Of a DNA stretch of 9,255 bases, positions 5,167 to 9,255 are shown piece by piece. Made by a program: the position numbers and the translations under genes. Position 1 is the stretch's first letter, and every line of letters begins with the position of its first letter. Source of the DNA: Deltaproteobacteria bacterium (lineage in GTDB: Bacteria; Desulfobacterota; DSM-4660; Desulfatiglandales; Desulfatiglandaceae). A model generated the notes under the pieces. It was not told the origin of the DNA, did no database searches, and saw only the letters and a list, made by a program, of their open reading frames with translations. Location: positions 1-9,255 of the forward strand of contig JAGHDR010000013.1 in the NCBI GenBank assembly GCA_021159825.1, in the 5' to 3' direction.

Positions 5167-7082
5167 CAAAAAGACTGCCCAATACTCACATAGATCTGGT
5201 AATCGCTGTCACCCCCCCCGGGCCGTTTCTTGAGGGGAACGGCCACATCCAACCGAACGGGTCCGATGGCGGTGTAATACCGCAATCCCAGACCGACCCC
5301 GTAAAGCATGTCCTGCTCACTGAAATCAGGAACCGTGTCCAGGTAGGCGGTTCCCGCATCCACGAAAGGGACGATACCGATGGCCTCGGTCACCTTGAAG
5401 CGCAGTTCCAGGGATCCGGTAAGCATGGCGAGACCGCCGAGAGGGGTATTTCCCTTAAGCGGCCCGGCCATTTGATAACCGTAACCTCGAACAGAACCGC
5501 CGCCCCCCGGATAGAACCGCAGATCGGCCGGCATTTTATTGTGATCGATGCTGAAAATCTGGCCGAAGGCGGCTTGAACCGCCACCACGATCCAGTTGCC
5601 ACGATTGAAATTGTAATAGGTGCTGCCGCCCAATACATAGCGAAAAAAGTGAATGTCGCTCCGGGATATATCCTGATAGGGGGCCATGGCCAGGGAAAGA
5701 TGATACCCTTGAATCGGATTCAGGATATTTTTGCGTGTATCCAGGTCTGCTGTCAGCGGTACATAAACGAGTTGGTATGTATTCCGTTCATCGGTGGCGT
5801 TGTCCTTGACCCGGGACAGGTGAGACCCCAAGCCCCCGCCGACCCGGAAGGTTTTGGTGAACTGCTGCTGAAGAATAGCCGTTGCAATACCGGAAGTGGC
5901 ATCATAGCCATCGGTGGTTTCATCGTTGAAAGAAATCCGGGAAATGAAAGTGTTGTCCCGATTTAAGAACATGGGTTTATCAAAACGAAGGGCCGCGGTT
6001 CTTATTTCACTATTCAATATGGCGCTGGCTGTCAATTTTTCGGCCATACCGAAAAGGTTTCTGTGGGTCCAGCTGCTGTTGAATCCGGGACCGTAATCCG
6101 TGGTGTATTCCAGGCCCAGACGTACCGTTCGAGACGCCCGTTCCGTCAGTTCGACGGTCATGGGGAGTTGGCCTTGGACATCCACTTTTTCCGGATTCTT
6201 AAATGTAACAATACCAAAGAGATTGGTATCAAAAAGCGTTTGACGCGCCGCTTTGATTTGTCGGATGTCATAGGGTTCACCCTCTTTCCAGGGAATTAAC
6301 TCATATACATATTGATCTTTAAGGCGCTCAAGACCCGTGACCCGGGTGGGACCGAAACGGGCGTAGGACCCCGGCGAAACCTGGAATGAGACTTCCACAT
6401 GATTTGTTTTGAAGTCAGCCGTCACATCGCGATGACTGATTTTTGGAAAAGGATATCCGTTTTCCTTGTACCGGGTCAGAATGGCTTCTCCGGCCTTGAC
6501 AACCAAGCTTGCGCTGTAGGGCGCGTCTTGAACCAATTTCAGCGCTGCGGGCGAGGGGAGGGGGAGAATTCCGGGAGGCGTGTCGGGGGACAGGTGGATG
6601 TTGGTTTTGGAAAAGGTAAACCGAGGCCCTGGATCCACTTCAAATCGTACGGCTGCCGGATAACGAACGACGGACGACGGCTGCCGGATAACGAACGATG
6701 GACCTCCGTCCTCCGTCCTCCGTCCTTCGTCCTTTGCCTCGGTGGCTTTCGGGGGAATGATCTCCAGTTTTATGGTGCCTCGAAAATAGCCGAATGACCG
6801 CAGTACTTTTTGCATTTCCGGGAGATCCCCCTCACAGCGACGTTTCAGGAGCGCCAGGCTTTTGGGTGGGTCATTTTTTTTTTGAACCGCAAGGGAAACC
6901 TCCCCAAGGAGCTTATGGACCGGGCTTTTTTTCAAGTTTTTGCCTGTTATCTCAACATTATAAGGTATACCATCTGTTTTTGTAGGCGCGGTTTCGGCGG
7001 ACAGGGAAAACCCTGGCATCAACATCAGGTACAAAGTTCCGAATAGTGCTGCAGCAAACGGTTTTACGTGGCGTATGAACAT
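5166..7082 (-). CDS. tamA: TamA, Omp85/BamA-family outer-membrane assembly factor
   Basis: TamA is the outer-membrane barrel of the translocation and assembly module, an Omp85-family protein that works with TamB to insert outer-membrane proteins. The 638-residue product begins with a signal peptide (basic start, hydrophobic core about 9-25, likely cleavage after A29). POTRA-type segments run from about 40 to 315, with recognisable GYFRGTIKLEI (98-108), FEVDPGPRFTFSKTNI (147-162), ENGYPFPKI (207-215) and VSPGSYARFGPTRVTGLERL (235-254). The barrel domain starts near RTVRLGLEYTTDYGPG (318-333), contains the loop-6 motif GGGGSVRGYGYQ (526-537, with R532) and ends in YVSIGQSF, a typical C-terminal beta-signal with final Phe. 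About 25 residues (roughly 116-140) between GTIKLEIIPPKA and YPAAVRFEV come from a 7-base repeat insertion, most likely in a loop of the first POTRA. The ATG start is chosen because it gives a complete signal peptide; a modest GGAAG lies four bases upstream. It is followed directly by tamB. Confidence 0.94.
   Translation of the reverse strand: MFIRHVKPFAAALFGTLYLMLMPGFSLSAETAPTKTDGIPYNVEITGKNLKKSPVHKLLGEVSLAVQKKNDPPKSLALLKRRCEGDLPEMQKVLRSFGYFRGTIKLEIIPPKATEAKDEGRRTEDGGPSFVIRQPSSVVRYPAAVRFEVDPGPRFTFSKTNIHLSPDTPPGILPLPSPAALKLVQDAPYSASLVVKAGEAILTRYKENGYPFPKISHRDVTADFKTNHVEVSFQVSPGSYARFGPTRVTGLERLKDQYVYELIPWKEGEPYDIRQIKAARQTLFDTNLFGIVTFKNPEKVDVQGQLPMTVELTERASRTVRLGLEYTTDYGPGFNSSWTHRNLFGMAEKLTASAILNSEIRTAALRFDKPMFLNRDNTFISRISFNDETTDGYDATSGIATAILQQQFTKTFRVGGGLGSHLSRVKDNATDERNTYQLVYVPLTADLDTRKNILNPIQGYHLSLAMAPYQDISRSDIHFFRYVLGGSTYYNFNRGNWIVVAVQAAFGQIFSIDHNKMPADLRFYPGGGGSVRGYGYQMAGPLKGNTPLGGLAMLTGSLELRFKVTEAIGIVPFVDAGTAYLDTVPDFSEQDMLYGVGLGLRYYTAIGPVRLDVAVPLKKRPGGGDSDYQIYVSIGQSF
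6649..6698 (-). repeat. Perfect 22-base direct repeat, period 28 (four heptads)
   Basis: The same 22 bases occur at 6649-6670 and 6677-6698, separated by six bases, so the period is 28, exactly four 7-base units. Because 28 is not a multiple of three, the two copies are read in different tamA frames: one gives FVIRQPSS-like residues and the other VVRYPAAV. The copies are identical, which suggests a recent duplication by slippage or unequal exchange within the larger array. Confidence 0.85.
6649..6733 (-). repeat. Degenerate heptanucleotide repeat array inserted in frame in tamA
   Basis: On the minus strand the array starts with AGGACGA and three perfect AGGACGG units (6733-6706), followed after an 11-base junction (6705-6695) by units TCGTTAT, CCGGCAG, CCGTCGT, CCGTCGT, TCGTTAT, CCGGCAG (6694-6653) and CCG. 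The translated product in the tamA frame contains DEGRRTEDGG and RQPSSVVR. It has the same two-part layout as the array at the start of tamB, a purine-rich AGGACGG arm first and a CCGTCGT arm second, in the same orientation relative to transcription. The reading frame is preserved across it. Some of the last units (up to YPAAV) may be native tamA sequence. Confidence 0.82.
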
Positions 7083-7146
7083 CTAACTTCCATTCCAACA
7101 GTGGTAAAATATGAACCTCGGATGGTATCAAATTCAGCACTTTTTT
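7083..7146 (-). other. Short comEC-tamA spacer, no clear regulatory signal
   Basis: These 64 bases separate the comEC stop codon from the tamA ATG. I see no hairpin followed by T-residues on the minus strand, so no terminator. A TTGATA (7126-7131) lies upstream of an A/T-rich TATTTTA stretch, but the spacing is about 14 bases and the match is poor, so a promoter is possible but not supported. A GGAAG at 7087-7091 is the probable tamA ribosome binding site. Read-through from comEC is the simplest reading. Confidence 0.4.
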
Positions 7147-9255
7147 TCAATCTTTATGTAGGAATTCCGAACCTATGGATGGGTTTTTCACAAAAAACCT
7201 GTTCCCAACGGGGTCTTTTGAAAGAAACGAATGGATGTCAAACCCCTCAGGTTCCACCCTCACGGTAACCGCGCCTGAATCGGAGATGCAAATGCTTTCG
7301 CATCCCATTTGCGCCAGCCGTTTCAGTACGGAAGGATGTGGGAATCGGCCAAAGCGGTCTTCACCTGAAGAAATGACGCAAACCTTTGGTGCTACCATTT
7401 TGAGAAACGCTTCTGAACTGGAAGTCCGGCTTCCGTGGTGGGGAGAAAGTAGTATATCGCTTTTGACCCGGTTTCCGGCGCGAGCCAAAAGCTTTTTTTC
7501 CCCGATTTCTTCAAGGTCGCCGGGGAAAAGAATGGATGTGCCGGCATAGGATATTCTGAGGACCATTGAACGATTGTTCAGATCTTTCCCTTTAGACGGG
7601 ATAAGTACGGGCGAATGACTATTCGCCCCTGCCCCGGGTTCGGGATAAAGGACTTCGATTTCTGCGCCGTTAATGCGTATTTTTTCCTGAAGTTGTGCCG
7701 GCAGTTTTATTGAAATGTTATTTGCTTCCAACGTTTTCATAAGATCTTTGTAGCTTGGGGTTTTCACCGGGTCGCCGTTGTACCAGAATTCTTTTGGATA
7801 AAATGCTTCGGCAATGAAGCGAAGGCCGTTCATGTGGTCCGCCTGGGGATGGCTCAATGCCAGGTAATCGATGGTTCCGATTTTTCTTTGCCACAAAAAG
7901 GGCGCAAGTACCATTTTTCCGACATCAAAATGATTACTGGAAAATCCCCCTCCGTCAATCATCATTTTCTTTCCGCCGGGGAAACAAACAAGTGCCGCAT
8001 TCCCTTTTCCCACGTCCAGAAAAACTACTTCCAGATCCCGGTTGAACTGCACCCGATGAACCCAGAAGGCACCATCAATGATGATCAGAAACACCATCGC
8101 GGTCAGGCCGAGTTTTGCCCATTTCTTGCGCCTGAAAAAAAACGCGAAAAATGTAAAGGCATAAAAAAGACATATTTCAAAAAAGTTCGGTGTAAAACTC
8201 CAGACGGATGCCCACGAAAGACTTGACCAGAAACTGATGATTTCCATCATGACATCCAGGCCCCAGGTACCGCACTGCAGAAAAAAAGCCGCCGGTTGGG
8301 ATGAAAGCGGTAACGCCAAAACCGATAAAAGGCCCAAGGGCAGTACCCATAAGCCTAAGATGGGAATGGTTGTGAGGTTTGCCGGAATGGAGACCAGGGG
8401 AATACGGTGAAAATAAAATGTGGTAATGGGCAGAAGAAAATAGAGGGCGGAAGCGCTGACCGCTGCCAGACCTATGACATAGGTAAAAACCGATCTCGCA
8501 AAAGCATGGTTTTCGGTTGGCGTATTCTTGCCCATCTTGTTGAGGATTGAGGGCGTCAGCCACAGGATGCCGGTTACTGCAACAAATGAAAGCTGGAATG
8601 AAGGGGTGAAAATTGCTCCGGGATCCAGAAACAATATCACCAGACCGGCCAGGGCAAGTGTGGACCAGACCTCTTTTTCTTTTCCCAGAATAAGGGATAT
8701 CAGGTACGCCAAGACCATGACCATGGCCCGTTGAGACGACACCCGGCATCCTGCAAGGAGGGTGTATCCGACCACGGGAAAGCAGGTGAGGAAAGCACTC
8801 CACTTTCGAATATCAATGGCGAGAATTAAACGGTATGATCGTGAAAGCCCCCATTTAAACATGAAAAAAGCGGCCCATGCCACCAGTCCGATGTGGAGGC
8901 CGGAGACGGCCAGCAGATGCCCCAGGCCCGATCTGTTAAACGTTTCTCTCAGGTTACGGTCAATTCCCTGCCGTTCCCCCAGAATGAGCGCGCGAAAAAG
9001 AGCGGCGTTTTGATGATCGAGGGATTCCCTGAAAAATGTTCTTACCGGCGCCTGCAGCTTTTCAATCAATCCTTGGAAAAAAGGGAGTTTCCCCGGTCCC
9101 ATGGGAACAATGTATCGCCCGTCGCTAACGGCGGCGGCGCATGTGAACCCCGCAAATGTCATGGCTTTTTCGTAGTTGTAGTGACCTGGATTTCGAAAAT
9201 TCTTAAAGGTTCGGAGGCGTGCGGGAAAACGGATTTTTTCCCCGGGCCGCAAGGG
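7147..9255 (-). CDS. comEC: ComEC/Rec2-family DNA internalization protein (partial, 5' end outside the window)
   Basis: ComEC is the inner-membrane channel that carries single-stranded DNA into the cytoplasm during natural transformation. The frame stays open to the window edge: the TTG at 9250-9252 is internal, because the residues after it already belong to the end of the N-terminal DUF4131 domain (GEKIRFPARLRTF, NPGHYNYEKAM). Probably about 100 residues are missing. Counting from that TTG codon, the Competence domain carries FRALILGERQG (85-95), the signature LLAVSGLHIGLV (113-124) and CRVSSQRAMVMV (169-180), followed by several membrane helices to about 400. The C-terminal metallo-beta-lactamase-like domain shows FLDVGKGNAALV (411-422), MIDGGG (431-436), the HxxxDH motif SHPQADH (467-473), PGDLEE (577-582) and SPHHGSRTSSS (603-613), then FPHPSVLKRL. 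The usual VGQGD motif reads VGKGN here, while the candidate metal-binding His/Asp residues are present. A TGA stop at 7147-7149 leaves 64 bases to tamA. The gene looks intact over the visible part. Confidence 0.94.
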   Translation of the reverse strand, partial: PLRPGEKIRFPARLRTFKNFRNPGHYNYEKAMTFAGFTCAAAVSDGRYIVPMGPGKLPFFQGLIEKLQAPVRTFFRESLDHQNAALFRALILGERQGIDRNLRETFNRSGLGHLLAVSGLHIGLVAWAAFFMFKWGLSRSYRLILAIDIRKWSAFLTCFPVVGYTLLAGCRVSSQRAMVMVLAYLISLILGKEKEVWSTLALAGLVILFLDPGAIFTPSFQLSFVAVTGILWLTPSILNKMGKNTPTENHAFARSVFTYVIGLAAVSASALYFLLPITTFYFHRIPLVSIPANLTTIPILGLWVLPLGLLSVLALPLSSQPAAFFLQCGTWGLDVMMEIISFWSSLSWASVWSFTPNFFEICLFYAFTFFAFFFRRKKWAKLGLTAMVFLIIIDGAFWVHRVQFNRDLEVVFLDVGKGNAALVCFPGGKKMMIDGGGFSSNHFDVGKMVLAPFLWQRKIGTIDYLALSHPQADHMNGLRFIAEAFYPKEFWYNGDPVKTPSYKDLMKTLEANNISIKLPAQLQEKIRINGAEIEVLYPEPGAGANSHSPVLIPSKGKDLNNRSMVLRISYAGTSILFPGDLEEIGEKKLLARAGNRVKSDILLSPHHGSRTSSSEAFLKMVAPKVCVISSGEDRFGRFPHPSVLKRLAQMGCESICISDSGAVTVRVEPEGFDIHSFLSKDPVGNRFFVKNPSIGSEFLHKD

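Noticed and set aside
5152..5182. TTG at 5180-5182 as the tamB start, giving 1417 residues and a 17-base overlap with tamA
   Set aside because: No Shine-Dalgarno precedes it, whereas the ATG at 5152 has purine-rich sequence upstream. It is not excluded, only less likely.
6649..6698. 22-base direct repeat as a target-site duplication of an insertion sequence, or as a CRISPR repeat
   Set aside because: The spacing is only six bases, the period is exactly four heptads, and no transposase or spacer structure is present. It is explained by the heptad array itself.
7105..7131. TTGATA with a downstream TATTTTA as a tamA promoter
   Set aside because: The spacing of about 14 bases is too short and the -10 match is poor.
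8177..8803. Minus-strand open frame of 208 codons in another frame inside comEC
   Set aside because: It overlaps the membrane domain of comEC, whose own frame carries all family motifs. Its product is unlike any family I recognise.
9250..9252. TTG at 9250-9252 as the start of comEC
   Set aside because: The codon lies within the conserved end of DUF4131 and the frame stays open to the window edge, so the true start is outside the window.

Overview
The window holds four genes, all on the minus strand and closely packed. Read in the direction of transcription (high to low coordinates) they are: the 3' part of comEC (DNA-uptake channel, cut by the window edge), tamA (outer-membrane Omp85 barrel), tamB (very long inner-membrane-anchored periplasm-spanning protein) and a fumarylacetoacetate hydrolase (FAH) superfamily enzyme. 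The gaps are 64, about 13 and 21 bases. I see no convincing terminator or promoter between the genes, so one transcript is likely. No RNA gene, CRISPR array, insertion sequence or phage gene is visible, and I see no plus-strand gene worth calling.

The organism is a diderm (Gram-negative) bacterium, because tamA and tamB only make sense with an outer membrane. Base composition looks close to balanced, and the FAH gene uses a TTG start with a strong Shine-Dalgarno. The gene set and repeat-derived peptides of the type seen here (RRTEDGG, SEVRGQK, PSSVVRR) remind me of environmental Desulfobacterota (old Deltaproteobacteria). That assignment is recollection and inference, not proof.

Region by region: 7147-9255 encodes ComEC from the end of its N-terminal DUF4131 domain through the membrane Competence domain to the C-terminal metallo-beta-lactamase-like domain. 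7083-7146 is a short spacer. 5166-7082 encodes TamA: signal peptide, POTRA domains and a 16-strand-type barrel with the VRGY motif. 929-5152 encodes TamB: one N-terminal membrane anchor, a long beta-rich body and the conserved TamB C-terminal domain. 14-907 encodes the FAH enzyme. TamA and TamB are expected to work together as the translocation and assembly module that inserts proteins, or moves lipids, to the outer membrane. ComEC and the FAH enzyme have no evident functional link to it.

The most interesting signal is not a gene. Two arrays of degenerate 7-base repeats of the same family, in the same orientation, sit inside coding sequence of the two partner genes. One (about 6649-6733) is inserted in frame in the first POTRA region of tamA. 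The other (5071-5166) begins on the last base of the tamA stop codon, fills the whole tamA-tamB junction, and supplies the apparent ribosome binding site, start codon and first 27 residues of tamB. A perfect 7-base repeat encodes the same cyclic heptapeptide in all three frames, so such elements can invade genes without creating stops on their open strand. Gain or loss of single units would shift frame in both genes.
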